64,000 nt of DNA from Gigaspora rosea (taxonomy: Eukaryota; Glomeromycota; Glomeromycetes; Diversisporales; Gigasporaceae). Below the pieces are notes generated by a model. The model searched no databases. It was given only the letters and a program-made list of their open reading frames with translations, and was not told where the DNA came from. Location: contig QKWP01000010.1 in the NCBI GenBank assembly GCA_003550325.1, positions 217,466-281,465 of the forward strand. The letters run 5' to 3'. Shown piece by piece: positions 22,229 to 34,461 of this stretch; within the stretch, counting starts at the first letter, position 1, and the number at the start of each line of letters is the position of its first letter. The position numbers were made by a program, and so were the translations under genes.

Positions 22229-23766
22229 AGTGACAGATATTACATAATATCGATTTATTATGAAGGCACCCCTACATAAGATGATTCTGATTAGCTAATG
22301 TAAAAAAAATTTAATTACCAAATAGATTATAATTTTGGTCTCTAAAGAAACTTATTTAAACTATATTTTATGCCTAAATAATGTATTTTTGTATGCTAAA
22401 CTAGAGGTTAGAACCAAATTTAAATATTCAAGTTTATCGCATCATAATTCAATTTTTTCATACCAAAATTCCAGTTTATCATATTAATTATTAATAATTA
22501 ATATAATAAACTTGAATTTTGGTATGATAAAATCAAATTTTGATATAATAAACTTGAATATTTAAATTCAATTTTAACCTCCATGCTAAACAAGTTTATT
22601 TAGTACTAAAAGTTATATCTTATTAGCAAATTTTGCATAATGCAGGATTTTTTATATTTTTATTAATCAAAAAATATAGAAAATTCTGCATTATGCAAAT
22701 TCTACTAATAAATTATAAATTTTGACTCTAAGTAAACTTGTTCAACATCAAAAAATATATTATTTCTGTATATATTCTTTTAATTTTCTTAATTTTTCAA
22801 ATAAAGATAAGCAAAAATGCATTTTTGATAAAAATTTGCCAAATTTGCTTATTTTTATTTCAAAAATTAAAAGAGTTAAATAATTATATATAAAATACTA
22901 TAGTTTTTAGTGCTAAACAAGTTTACAGTTATAATTTATTATTAAAATCTTGCATTATGCAAAACTTTCTATAGTTTTATTAATAAAAATATAGAAAGTC
23001 TGCATCAAGCCAAATTTTAATAATAAATTATAACTTTGAGCTCTAAGTAAACTTGTTTAGTACTAAAAACTAATTATTCCAGTATCTAATTATTTAATTC
23101 TTTTAAGTAAACTTGTTCAGTACTAAAAACTATATTATACCAGTATCTAATTATTTAATTCTTTTAATTTTTGAAATAAAGTTAAACAAAATTGGCAAAT
23201 TTTTATCAAAAATGAATTTTTGCTTATAAAAATTAAGAAAACTAAAAGAATATATATAAAATAATATTTTTTGGTGTTGAACAAGTTTACTTACAAAATT
23301 TATAATTTATTAGTAGAATTTGAATAATGCAGAACTTTTAATATTTTTATTAATAAAAATATAAAAATTTATAATTCATTAGTAGACTTTGTATAATGCA
23401 GAACTTTCTATATTTATATTAATAAAATATAAAAATTCTGCATTATACAAAATTTTACTAATGAAATATTACTTTTGGCACTAAATAAACTTGTTCAGCA
23501 CAAAAAATATTATTTTAGTATATAATATATTTTAAATATATTTAATTAATGCTTAAAATTTTATTTTATTAGTAATATATTATATTATATATATATTTTT
23601 TTTTCAAGGTAAGGCCTTGCTTATATCTTTATTAGGTAATTTATATAAGTGGATATTGTAGTTGTATTTGGGTGATATTATACTATATATAGAATTATAT
23701 ATTATATATATATAATATAAGATTTTGTCTTATCTCTATTCTCTAAATATTATATAATATCTGTTA
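22229..23766. mobile_element. Non-autonomous TIR element with GTGACAGATATTA end
   Basis: The left end, GTAGTGACAGATATTACATA, is mirrored by TATAATATCTGTTACTAC on the right. The 1.5-kb interior is built of internal repeats: CTAAGTAAACTTGTTCA..., TTCTGCATTATGCAAA..., and TTTGATAAAAATTTGCC in both orientations. No protein is encoded. Confidence 0.7.
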
Positions 23767-23944
23767 CTACTTTTAAAGTATTTCTCAATTTTACATCTTT
23801 TTGAATTATAAATATGTTTATTCTCTTATTAACTTTATAATTTTTTTAAAAGTTAGGGCCATGACAGATATTAAGTTATATCTATTTACTATAAGGGTAC
23901 ACCTCTTTCCCCATGTAAGACAATTCTAATTGTTCAATTTTAAA

Positions 23945-24760
23945 AAAATTTTGGAGAGTGGCAAAATGTGGTATTCTTCTATATAAAGTTTTTTCTTACT
24001 AAGTCAACAATACATGTCCACTAATTAAAACTCGTTGAAATGCATTTAACAGTGGTTAGATCATCCAATTCAGCCTAGTGGATGGTGAGATATCATCAAA
24101 AAATGATTGGTCGACTATATAAAATCACATGACACAGATTACATATAAAAATTACTATAGGCGAAATGTGGCATGCTTCCATTTAAAACTTTTTTTCTTA
24201 CTAAGTTAACGATACATGTCCACTAATTGAAAGTTGTAGAGCTCGTAAAGACACATCTAACAGTAGTTAGAACATCCAAATCAGCCTAGTGGATAGTGAG
24301 ATATCATCAAAAAACGATTGGCTGACTATATAAAAATCTTTATATTGTTTATAGAGATTTTATAAAGTCGGCCAATTATTTTTCGATGATATCTCACCAT
24401 TCACTGGGCTGATTTGGATGATCTAACCACCATTAAATGCATCTTGACGAGCTCTACAACTTTAAATTAGTGGATATGTATCATTAACTTAGTAAGTTAT
24501 AAATAGAAGCACGCCACATTTCACCTATAGTGATTTTTATATGTAATTTGCGGCATAGGATTGTATATAGTTGGCCAACCATTTTTCAATGATATCTCGC
24601 CATCCACTAGGCTGAATTGGATGATTTAACCTCTGTTAGATGCATCTCAATAAGCTCTACAACTTTCAATTAGTGGACATATATCGTTAATATAGTAAGA
24701 AAAATAATTTTAGATGGAAGAACGCTATATTTTGCCACTCTTTAGATAACAGGTGGATTA
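23945..24760. repeat. Forward-forward-reverse-reverse module of about 200-bp units
   Basis: Four units share CCACTAATT, AACAGT.GTTAGA.CATCCAA, CAGCCTAGTGGAT.GTGAGATA and TCATCAAAAAA.GATTGG. The first two (from about 23955 and 24155) run forward. The last two (from about 24350 and 24545) are reverse complements, with the axis near 24355. Outer ends GAGTGGCAAAATGTGG and TATATTTTGCCACTC are inverted, so this is probably a transposon that duplicated internally. Confidence 0.75.
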
Positions 24761-24940
24761 TCAATTAATAAAAATATAAAAATTTGGCATCATGCAAAAT
24801 TTTACTGATGAAATATACCTTTGGCTACTAAATAACCTTTCTTAGCACTCAAAAATACATCATTTCAGTATATAATTATATTTTAAATAAGTTTAATTAG
24901 TGCTAAAAATTATAAATATTAGTAATATATTATACTAGTT

Positions 24941-24973
24941 CAATGGGTGGTGCTTCGCGCCACCCATCTTATT
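24941..24973. repeat. GC-rich hairpin
   Basis: ATGGGTGGTGC, TTCG and GCGCCACCCAT form a strong stem-loop in very AT-rich DNA, preceded by ATACTAGTTC. Such hairpins beside a CTAG occur at Helitron ends, but no Rep/helicase sequence is nearby. Confidence 0.4.
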
Positions 24974-25194
24974 TGTTTTTATTTTTAACATATATAGAAT
25001 TCTGCCACAGAACTTATTTCTCAATGCAGTGTATAAGTAGTTGGTATCGTTATTTTTACTTCTATTAAACGGCAAAAAATTAAAAAAAACTGCTGTTATC
25101 CTATATTTACTTCTTCAAAGATAATAGATAACTAGAGTGATCTTAGATAATGAACACTTTGTGTAATCTCAAACTTTGTTACTGTGGTATATCT

Positions 25195-26850
25195 CAGTGT
25201 TGAAAATCTGGTTTGAAATTTATGTTCTCATGAGAACATATTTATTTAATTTAATCTTCTCAGAAAATTTTTTATGTTCTCAAATATAAAAAATTTTCCC
25301 TATCTTTTTATTTATTTTTTTTATTTTTTTCTCTTTGTCTTCTCTTCTCTTTCGCTTTTTCTTTTCTCACACACACTCTTTTTTACTCTTACTCTTTCTT
25401 TTTCACACTTATTTTCACTTTTTATTTTTTTTTTTTACACTTATACTTTTATGCTTCTTTTAATTATTTTTTAATTTCATTTTAATTAAAAAATATAATT
25501 TATTTAATTAAAATATATAAAAAAAGCTAAACTATTTATAAAAATAAAACTATTGATTTCTTTTTTTAAAAAAATCTACTATTTGAGTCTTTTTATATAT
25601 TATTGGAGATGTTATTGGTCTAACCTTGTTTTTATATTTACTTTTTAAATAAGTCATTAATATCTTTCAAATATTTAAATAAATAAATAAATATAATATA
25701 TTTAATATATTATTTTTATTTATATTTTTTTTATATTAGGGGGAACCCTGGGTAGCTCCTGCCCCAAACTTTATTAATACTTAAGTAAGTTGACATATTG
25801 CCGAAGTATATACATATTATATACAAATATTGGAACTAGGACTTTAGGTAATACAACTATTTATCCATGGCTAAACCCCACCAGAGCCTTCCATATTCCT
25901 ATTTATATGACTGACCTGGCTTGTACGACCCTCTCTAACCAACAATTGGTATTCACATGTCTGCCACTTTACCCACACTACCTAGTATCATTACTTCCAA
26001 TTTGGTGTACGTTGCCAGATAGGCACTTTGTGCTTCCAGATTGGTGTACCTGAGATCCCCTACTGGCGTACTTCTCAGGAGTTCGTATCTCAAGCCATGC
26101 AATATATTATTTTTATTCACTACAATGAATTTAGTAAATTTATAGATTCAAAAAATTTTCACTATAAAATTTTAAAATATAGTTCTAAAGTTTTAAATTA
26201 TAATAACTAAGATTTGTTAAGTAATTTTCTTATAAGAATTTATATATTATTATAGTAAGTTTAGCTTTCTGAAAATTTATATTAAATATTGATATAATTG
26301 GTATTCATTTTAATAATATCAGATATTAGAAGTTGCTATTTATTACCACTAGTGATCATTACAAGTATATTTGTATCTTTAAAATTTGTCTATAAAATCA
26401 CCTTGAGGCTTTAGCAAAAAAATTTCTTGTAAAATTTTGGTATAAACTATGCCTCTGCTCCATTCTAGTTCTTAACTCTGACCCAATACTAATCAAATTT
26501 TAATTTTTATTTTAGCAAAATCTTTTTAATTTACATATTATCACTAGCAATAAATAGTAATTATATGTATATTAAAGTTTATATAATAAGGTAGCTAGCT
26601 ATTAACTATATTGTACCAAACTAGGAATAGATAAACAATAAATTATATTATTTACTATCAATTAAATATTTATAAACTTAATTTTTTAAACTGCTATTTT
26701 AATAAAAATAATTTTTTATAATTTACATAGAGAACATATTTTTCAAACTTAAAGTTCTCAAAAAAAATTTAATAGAGAACATCTAAAATTTTGTAAATGT
26801 TCTCAAATTAAAAGTGATGTTTTCATGAGAACATAAGATTTTCAACACTG
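25195..26850. mobile_element. hAT-like element with perfect 8-bp target duplication (1656 bp)
   Basis: The ends are CAGTGTTGAAAATCTGG and ATAAGATTTTCAACACTG. The next words are TATGTTCTCATGAGAACAT / ATGTTTTCATGAGAACATAA. GTATATCT lies at both 25187-25194 and 26851-26858. Inside are low-complexity T-rich tracts and a less AT-rich segment (about 25740-26090) with no recognised protein, so it is non-autonomous. Confidence 0.88.
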
Positions 26851-26984
26851 GTATATCTAAGTCGGTATGGCATTTTTAATAAAACTTAACAAAGAAGATT
26901 TAAGGCAATTTGCAATTATAAAAAAGGCTACAATTAAAAGTATATGAAGATACTAATAATTGTTTAATTTGTGTAGTAAATACC

Positions 26985-27105
26985 GTAAACTGCCTTATAA
27001 ACTGCCCGGGTCTGGTACATCTACCAAAAAATTAATTAGTAAAAAAAAGAAAAATGAGAGGGGGGTCTAATATTTGGGGGCTGTTTATACGGCAGTTTAC
27101 AGTAG
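26985..27105. mobile_element. Short inverted-repeat element
   Basis: The left arm GTAAACTGCCTTATAAACTG CC is mirrored by GGCTGTTTATACGGCAGTTT AC. The loop holds a GGGGGGTC run. Probably a MITE. Confidence 0.65.
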
Positions 27106-27539
27106 TTTTATTTATTTATTGAAAGAGTATGAAGACTCGATGTTGAACTTGGGTCCACATCGGCTGCTTTTATACTTTTTTTAAAATTTTACAAATATAA
27201 CGGTCAATATCTTTTACATGTATAATATATACTACAAATACTATTAATAAAATATATAGTATAAATATAATAAATGTAATATATGTAATGATATATATAT
27301 AATATCTGAGATATCTAAAATATAAGCTATAAAAACTACATCTTTCAGATCTGTCAGATCTAAAGTTTTTGCCTGCAGCAATCTCCTAGCCAATCAGATT
27401 GCTGATCAAAGAGTAAATATAATAATAAATGTTTGATAACTCCTATCTTGGCAACCAGAGATCGTTCTGGAACATACTATAGCTCTTTAAAACTGTCTTG
27501 ATGACTGAATCGAATGGTAGTAGTTTCATCGAATTTGAA
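27106..27539. other. AT-rich, no feature seen
   Basis: It contains (TA)n-rich sequence and CCTAGCCAATCAGATTGCT. No coding sequence, RNA gene or repeat boundary is supported. Confidence 0.35.
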
Positions 27540-28189
27540 TTATACGAACATTTGATCCAAGTTTTCAAGACCATATAATGCAAAACGAAAAAACAACTTT
27601 TGCAAAACCTAATTAGATGTGAACACTATTCTATTAATTTACAGTATATTTAAAAAAAAACTGATTGACAAATCGAAGTTTTCACATTTATGTAATGCAA
27701 AATGAAAAATCAACTTCTTGTGAACATTGTTTTGTAAATTAAAAAAAAAAACAGACCTACAGACAGAAGTTTTCAGATCCCATGCAATGCATAATGCAAA
27801 TTAACTTCATATGGGCTAATATTTGTTTACAGTAAATTAAAAAAAAAAGAAAAAAAACTGATAGACTTATTGATGTTTTCAAATTCATGTAATGCAAAAT
27901 AAAAAATCAACTTCATGTAGCCTAGTATTAGATGTGAATATTACTCTATTAATTTATAGTAAATTGAAAAAAAAGACTGACTAAAGTTTTCAGATCCCAT
28001 TAATATTAAATGAAAAATCAACTTAGCGTGGTCTAATATCTAATGCGAACATTATTTTATCAATTTATAGTTAATTAAAAAAAATTAAACCAAATGATCA
28101 TAGTTTTCAGATCCTATGTAATGCAAAATGAAAAAGAAACTTTGTGTAGGCTAATATTAGTTTACAGTAACCTTATGAAAAAAGTGGTC

Positions 28190-28430
28190 CAGGGGTGTTA
28201 CAGTTTAGCACAAAGTCTATAATGACATATATACTGTGGCACATATATGTACATTGCACAGATTGGCATATATTAAAATGATATGTATTGGCATGTTGTG
28301 CATGTCCAGAATGGTACATATACGGAATAGCACGTATTCGGGAGCTATGTATAGGCTCGTTGGTTGGAATTACACGTATTAAATATTGTGCGTATCTTGT
28401 ATGGCCAATAAATTCATAGGATCAGATATT
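28190..28430 (+). repeat. Spacer S, copy 1, within the minisatellite
   Basis: It begins CCTTATGAAAAAAGTGGTCC and contains GGTGTTACAGTTTAGCAC, GAATAGCACGTATT, GGAATTACACGTATTAAAT and AATAAATTCATAGGATCAGA. The same series recurs at 29338-29800. Confidence 0.7.
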
Positions 28431-29337
28431 CTATTAATTTATAGTGAATTAAAAAAAAAAACAAAAGACTGACCAAAGTTTTCAGTTCCTATGTAATGCA
28501 AATTGAAAAATGAACTTTATGTGGACTAATATTAGATGCAAATATTATTTTATTAATTTACAGTTAATTAAAAAAAAATCAGACCCAACTGACATAAGTT
28601 TTTAGATTTTATTTAATGCAAAACAAAAAATCAACTTCGTGTAGTCTAATATTAGTTTACAGTAAATTAAAAAAAAAATAAAAATAAAAAAAAAGAAAAA
28701 AAAATCAGACTGAGTGGCTGAAATTTCCAAATCCTATACAATGCAAAATGAAAAATCAACTTTGCGTGGCTTAATATTAGACATGAACGTTATTCAAAAA
28801 AAAACTGACTGACAGATTGGAGTTTTTCCAGATCTCATGTAATGCAAAATGAAAATCAATTTCATATGGCCTAATATTAGTTTTTAGTTTACAGTAAATT
28901 AAAAAAAAAAACTGACCTACTGACAGAAGTTTCCAGATCTTATGCAATGTTAAACGAAAAATTAACTTCATATGGCCTAATATTTGTTTACAGTAAATTA
29001 AAAAAAAAACTGATCGACTGACCAAAGTTTTCAAATTCATGTAACACAAAACAAAAATCAACTTCATGTAGCCTAGTATTAGATTTGAACATTATTCTAT
29101 TAATTTACAGTAAATTAAAAAAAAAAAGACTGACTTAAGTTTTCAGATCCCATGTAATATAAAACAAAAAATCAACTTCATGTAGCCTAATATCAAATGT
29201 AAATATTATTCTATTAATTTATAGTTAATTAAAAACAAATAATCAGATCGACTGACCGAAGTTTTCAAATCCCATGTAATGCAAAAAGAAATAAATGAAA
29301 ATAGACTTCGTGTGAGCTGATATTAGTTTACAGTAAC

Positions 29338-29800
29338 CTTATGAAAAAAGTGATCCAGGTGGTGTTACAGTTTAGCACGGAGAAGTCTGTAATCCCATGT
29401 GTACTATAGCACATATGAGGTATTTGCCTTGAAAATGACCTTACAGGGCTATGTAGATCTTATAAATAAAATTAAAAATTCTAGCTATCCAATAATCCAA
29501 TTTAAATAATTTTTTTTTATTTTGTAGAACTCACTAAGCTCTACAAAATAAAAAAAGTTTATTTGAATTGGATTACTAAATAGCTAGAAATTTTAATTTT
29601 TATTCATAAAATCTGCATAGTTCTGTAAGATCATTTTCAAGGCAAAGACCCATATATGTATACTACACAGAATAGCATGTGTAAGCTTTTTATACAGAAT
29701 GGCACGTATTTGGAAGACATATATAGGCTTGTCAGTTGGAATTACACGTATTAAATGGCACATGTATCTCATATCACCAATAAATCGCAGGATTAGATAT
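29338..29800 (+). repeat. Spacer S, copy 2, split by a palindromic insertion
   Basis: Homologous to 28190-28430 from CCTTATGAAAAAAGTGATCC to AATAAATCGCAGGATTAGAT. The copy is longer because a palindrome (29421-29647) is inserted after GCACATATG. Confidence 0.7.
29421..29647. mobile_element. Palindromic MITE inside spacer copy 2
   Basis: The left arm TTTGCCTTGAAAATGACCTT, CAGGGCTATGTAGATCTTAT and TCCAATTTAAATAA is mirrored by the right arm, ending CTGTAAGATCATTTTCAAGG CAAA. The loop is a T-rich segment around 29510-29545. Confidence 0.75.
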
Positions 29801-30239
29801 AATACAAAAATTCAAAACAACCAACTTTTTTTAACAAATGCTCTGTATCTCAAAACCTCTTTATGAAAAGTTCTTTAATTTCTAACAAAAAAATTCCTTG
29901 CAAAATTTTGCTATAGGCATGTTTGCTACGATACTAACCCTTCACAATTATATCATACTCTAATTAATTAAGTTCACTTCTACTTATAACTCTTAAGAAA
30001 TATATACACATGAACTTATATATACCTCGATTGTGCCAAAATCTGGGAATTCTAGCTAGCAAAACCCGGTCAATTTATGGTCCAAAATGTTCAAGCAGAT
30101 GGTCCAATTTAGTCCATTTTAGTCGTATCAACATGAAATTCACATGTGCAAATCCGGTTCTTTGGCCACTCCACAGATCACTGTGCTTTTCTATTAAAAC
30201 ATATGCATATCTGGATGGATTTTTTTATAGAGTAAATTA
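29801..30239. other. Non-repetitive segment between minisatellite runs
   Basis: A 76-codon forward frame (30010-30240) has no recognised motif. Fragments of the 15388-15897 element arm are visible near 29860-29960. Confidence 0.35.
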
Positions 30240-30892
30240 AAACAAAAATTAGACCAACTGACTGAAGTTTTCAGATCCTATGCAATGTAAAATGAAAAAT
30301 CAACTTTGTGTGGCCTAATATTAGTTTATAGTAAATTAAAAAAAAGACTGACTGAATTTTTCAGATTCCGTATAATGCAAACCTAAAAATCAACTTCATG
30401 TAGTCTAATATTAGATACAAACATTATTCTATTAATTTAAGCAATTAAAAAAAAATTTAGGCTGCTGACCAAAGTAATGCAAAATGAAAAATCAACTTCA
30501 TATTGCATAATATTAGTTTACAGTAAATTAAAAAAAAAGATTGACTGAATTTTTCAGATCCCATTTAATGCAAACCTAAAAATCAATTTTGTGTTGCTTA
30601 ATATCAGTTTACAGTAAATTAAAAAAAATCTGACCGACTGACCGAAGTTTTCAAATTTCATGTAATATAAAATGAAAAATCAACTTTGCGTGACCTAATA
30701 TTAGATTACAATAAATTAAACAAAAAAATCTGATCTACTAACCTTAGTTTTTAGATCTCACATAATGCAACACGAAAAATCAACTTCGTACATGGTTAGT
30801 AAATTAAAAAACTCTGCCTGACTGACAGATGTAAAAACAAAAAATCAATTTTGCGTATTTTAAAACAAATTCAAACCGAATTTTATACTTGC

Positions 30893-31900
30893 TCTAGTAA
30901 TTTATTATTTATACAAAACACAAATACCACAATAATTACGGTTTTAAATAGAAATCATCACAGGATGATTAAAAATTTTCTTATAATTTGATCACATTTT
31001 GGATGCGTCCAATAAAAATAGCCCAAAATTAATTGTGTAATAGGTAAAATTGGTAAGCTTGTTATTATTAATATTTGTTTTCATACACTATGGTCACGTT
31101 TTCTGAAGTTGACCAAATAATAATATTTAATTATAAGCTTAGCTCATCATCACTATTAACACAATAAAATACTTGCCCTAGTAATTTATTATTTATACAA
31201 AATACAAATATCACAATAATTATAGTTTTAAATAGAAATTGTCACAGGATAATAAAAATTTTCCTACAATTTGATCATGTTTTTGGATGCATCCAATAAA
31301 AACAACCCTAAATTAATTGTGTAATAGGTAAAATTGGTAAGCTCGTTATTATTAACTATTTGTTTTCCTACACAAAAATTACATTTTTTGAAGTTGACCA
31401 AATTATAATATTTAATTTATCATAAACTTAACCTGTTGTCATTATTAACACAATGAAATAAGTTTTTCCACAACTTGATCATGTTTTTTGATGCAGCCAA
31501 TAAAAACAACCCAAAATTATATTATGTAGATAGATAAAATTGGTAAGTTTAATTCTGTCGTCATTAACCAGTTGTTAAAATAAGTTTTTTCACACAATGG
31601 TCATGTTTTTTGAAGTTGACCAAATAATAATATTTAATCTTAAGCTTAGCACATCATCACTATTAACACAATGTAACATATGAAAAATAAGTTTTCCCAC
31701 AACTTGACCATGTTTTTTTGGATGCCCAATAAAAACAACCCAAAATTATGTCATGTAAATAGATATTAACTGGTTGTAAAAATAAGGATTTCCATACAAA
31801 GGTTACGTTTTTTGAAGTTGATCAAATAATAATATTTAAACGTAAGCTTAGCTGTCATCACTATTAATACAATGAAATGTATGATAAAATAAGTTTTCCC
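30893..31900 (+). repeat. Tandem repeat of about 290-310 bp, roughly four decaying units
   Basis: The first two units start TACTTGC(C/T)CTAGTAATTTA at about 30892 and 31166 and are closely alike. Later units (about 31450 and 31680) keep TTTGATGCA.CCAATAAAAAC, AACCCAAAATTA and TTTTGAAGTTGACCAAATAA in order, with losses. No frame spans it. Confidence 0.7.
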
Positions 31901-32175
31901 ACCGACTACAGTTGAATTTGTATTAGGTATATAGATTACATCAAAATAACATAAGTGCACGTGCCATGAGCTATCCAATCAAATCACGAATAATAGACCA
32001 ATCAGCATTCAGGGTAGATCTCTGATTTCTTCATTGTGTTATTTAATTATATATATAATTATATATATTATATATGTGTAATGTAAGACTTTGGCTTACC
32101 CTTTCCTCCTATGATATTACATAATATCTGTCACAGGCCTTATTTTAAAGATACAATTATTAATATTAAAAATGT

Positions 32176-32745
32176 TGTTACAGTACTGGAAGCCTTCTTA
32201 ATTTCCAATAGAGTAAAATCACATGGCTCCTGAGATCCCTTACTTTGGGTGTGAAGTGGTGTGCAAAAGGGAAGTATAGTTTCCTTTATATCTGTAAGAA
32301 ACTATATACTTCTTTAAGACAGTTTGGTATAAAACAACAAGAGATAATAGACAGTTTATTAATTTAACAAGAGGGCTATTCCAAGGTGTCTGTTCTTTAG
32401 AAATCCCAAGAGTTTATTAATAATAAGAGAGGAGGATAAATATATAGGTAAATATAAAATACAATATCTGGATCTGTTTTAAATTAAGGGAAATAAGGTG
32501 GGTTTATATATCTATTGAGCTAAGCATCGCTAAGCGTTGTTAAGCATCACTAAGCGTCATTAAGCATCACTAAGCATCATTAAGCATCACTAAGCGTCAT
32601 TAAGTGTCGCTAAGCGTCATTGAGTGTTATTGCACATCAATTTCATATATCACTATTACTAAATACAGTTATTACAAAATTTCCTTATAAAGTTATAATT
32701 TTTCAACTAATTTCTACCAAAATTACTAAAACCTATTCTATAACA
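32176..32745 (-). repeat. LTR (3' LTR of the minus-strand element), 570 bp
   Basis: It runs from TGTTACAGTACTGGAAGCC to CCTATTCTATAACA, the TG...CA ends of an LTR. A homologous LTR lies at 36204-36618. On the minus strand the sequence before it, TTAAAGAGGTGAGAAA, is a polypurine tract, giving the orientation. It contains a 10-bp tandem array (TAAGC-TCA-, 32519-32630). Confidence 0.8.
32519..32630. repeat. 10-bp tandem array within the LTR
   Basis: About eleven copies of TAAGCRTCRY (for example TAAGCATCAC, TAAGCGTCAT). The LTR at 62469 has an unrelated 9-bp array in the corresponding position. Confidence 0.85.
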
Positions 32746-33148
32746 TTTCTCACCTCTTTAAGAATGAACTCTGTGAGTTCTTAAATCTAATAAATTTTGT
32801 AAAATCTAAAACAAAAGAATATGTAATATCTAATTATAAAATTCATGTTTGTGTCTAGTTTCAACAGTTTTCTGTATCTAAGATTTTAAGTGTAAAGTAT
32901 CGAATTTGTTAAAGTCTTTGTCTATTGTCTTTTCTAATTAATTGTTTAATGCATACTTTGTGTAGCTTCAAAGTAAGTAGCTCAGTTAATCGTTAGTATG
33001 TATGGATTTTTCGCGGTTCCAGGTTCTTAGTTTCTATCACGACTTATAGTACAATAATATGTCATGATCATAGCAATAGTGTAATTACTACATTAAACTG
33101 AAAGATCATGTGTCATATTAAATTACAAATTTATTCGGTTAACACATG

Positions 33149-34280
33149 TTAACTTCTTTTTCTAATATAGGGCACTGATCTTATAATTGTTGTCGTTCTT
33201 GGAGTTGTTGGAGTCGACGTTATAGGTGCACTCGTTTTTGTCATTATAGTTGGTGTCCAAGCTTTTATGGATTTGGTGGTCTGTGTCTTTGGCATTGTCA
33301 TTTTCGAAATTAACGCTTTCTTCCGCACTAACATTATGGACTTGAACTTCATCATTGGTGGGTCTACTTCATGGAGGTAAGAGTTGTATTCGTCACTTTT
33401 AAGAATCCTTGTTGTATTTCTTATAAAATTTTCATCCACGTAGTTCGTTGTTTTTTTAGGTTTCATCGTTCTGGCAGCTCTATGGACATAATCTTACAGT
33501 TGTAGTGTCCTTTTGGTGGAGTTTTTTGTTAGGGTGGTCGTCCGATTTTTGTTGACTACAGAGCTTGCTTGTGGAATCTTTATTAGTATAGCTGGTTTGT
33601 CTAATTCTTGCTAGCAGGCAGTTTTAATGGGCCTTGTCTGATTCTTCATTGGGGGCTTGTCTTTCTTTATGAGGTCTAGGGCTCGAGTCTTGTTACTCTG
33701 GTGATGCCAGTTTTGATTTCTTCATCTTGAGAGGTCTTGTCTTGGGTCTTCGATGTAGGTGAGGTATGGGTTTTCTCTTTGACTTCAAAGGTTTTCTGTT
33801 TTTGGGTGTGGTCCATATCTTGCTTTGTTGAGTCCTGGGTCTGGAACTTTGCACTTCGTTAGATCTTTGTCGGTATTCTTGTATGGGTCCTTGCACTAGA
33901 GGTAGCTTTAGGTTGGTCTTGATCAACTTCTTTGGTATGGAGCTTGGTATATTTCGAAAGGTCTTGCACGTACTTATAATACGCTGGTCCCGTCTTTGTT
34001 TCTTTATTGAAGCTTGGCTGGCTTTTCTGGTTCTTTTATGAGATCTTGTCTTTCGGTCTATTTTGGTATCATCTATTTTTTTTTAACTTAGAATATATTT
34101 ATTAATTCTTTCTTGTATGGGGCTTTGTTAGATCTTGTCCGGTTCTATAGAGCCTTGAGCTTGAGTCCTATCGCCGTTGGTATCGTTACATTTAACCATA
34201 AGTGCTATTAAATTTGGTGTCTCTTTCAGGGTCTTAGATTAGGTGTTAGAGAAGCCCCGAGTCTTGCAGTCTTCTGAAAT
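33149..34280. other. Compositionally distinct G/T-rich segment, possible captured gene
   Basis: The forward strand is G/T-rich with more CG than its surroundings. Minus-strand frames 33466-33149 (105 codons) and 33926-33693 (77 codons) give basic Thr/Lys/Pro-rich, probably disordered peptides. The forward strand has an exon-like stretch between TTTTTCTAATATAG (to 33172) and ATGGAG/GTAAGAG (33375-33386) that would encode a hydrophobic peptide. I cannot decide the strand or name a family. Confidence 0.35.
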
Positions 34281-34461
34281 TAGGATTGTTGATCAAGGGT
34301 CGAAAACAGATTTGTAGATAGATATGATTTAGGAATTGAATTATAGGTGAGTAGAGATAGGTTATAATGATAACTTCGTGTTTTGATATTAAGAAAATAG
34401 GATTGATAGTGGAAACAGTTTTGTAGATAGGTAGGGGTTTTAGAGGATTCTGGTATGATTC

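Larger units (their letters stand above)
27540..30860 (+). repeat. Minisatellite array derived from a TIR element
   Basis: Units of about 100-130 bp read CAGATCCCATGTAATGC, AAAATGAAAAATCAACTT, TGTGGCCTAATATTAG, an optional ATTATTCTATTAATTTA, TTTACAGTAAATT(A)n and CTGACTGACCGAAGTTTT. Three runs (27540-28190, 28430-29345, 30240-30860) are separated by two copies of a spacer of about 240 bp and a non-repetitive stretch. The poly-A length and the optional segment vary. The same sequence forms the two ends of the element at 52930-53320. Confidence 0.8.
23856..32140. mobile_element. Large (about 8.3 kb) element or nest with the same GTGACAGATATTA end
   Basis: The left end reads AGGGCCATGACAGATATTA and the right end is the complement of AGGCCTGTGACAGATATTA. 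Sub-terminal sequence also matches 22229-23766 (GTAAGACAATTCTAATT near the left; a (TA)n tract followed by TAAGACTTTGGCTTA near the right). Target duplication is not convincing because the flanks are T/A-rich. The interior is almost wholly repeats and other insertions. No transposase frame is visible. It could be one giant non-autonomous element or two ends of a family brought together by chance. Confidence 0.5.

Noticed and set aside
25274..25474. 66-codon Phe-rich frame
   Set aside because: Poly-T/C low-complexity DNA inside a non-autonomous transposon.
28777..29067. 96-codon minus-strand frame with repeated MKLIF / FFLIYCK segments
   Set aside because: It is simply the translation of minisatellite units and changes frame with poly-A length.
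27540..30860. Possible CRISPR-like array because of regular repeats
   Set aside because: The units vary in length and contain no unique spacers, the genome is eukaryotic, and the repeat core is a transposon end.
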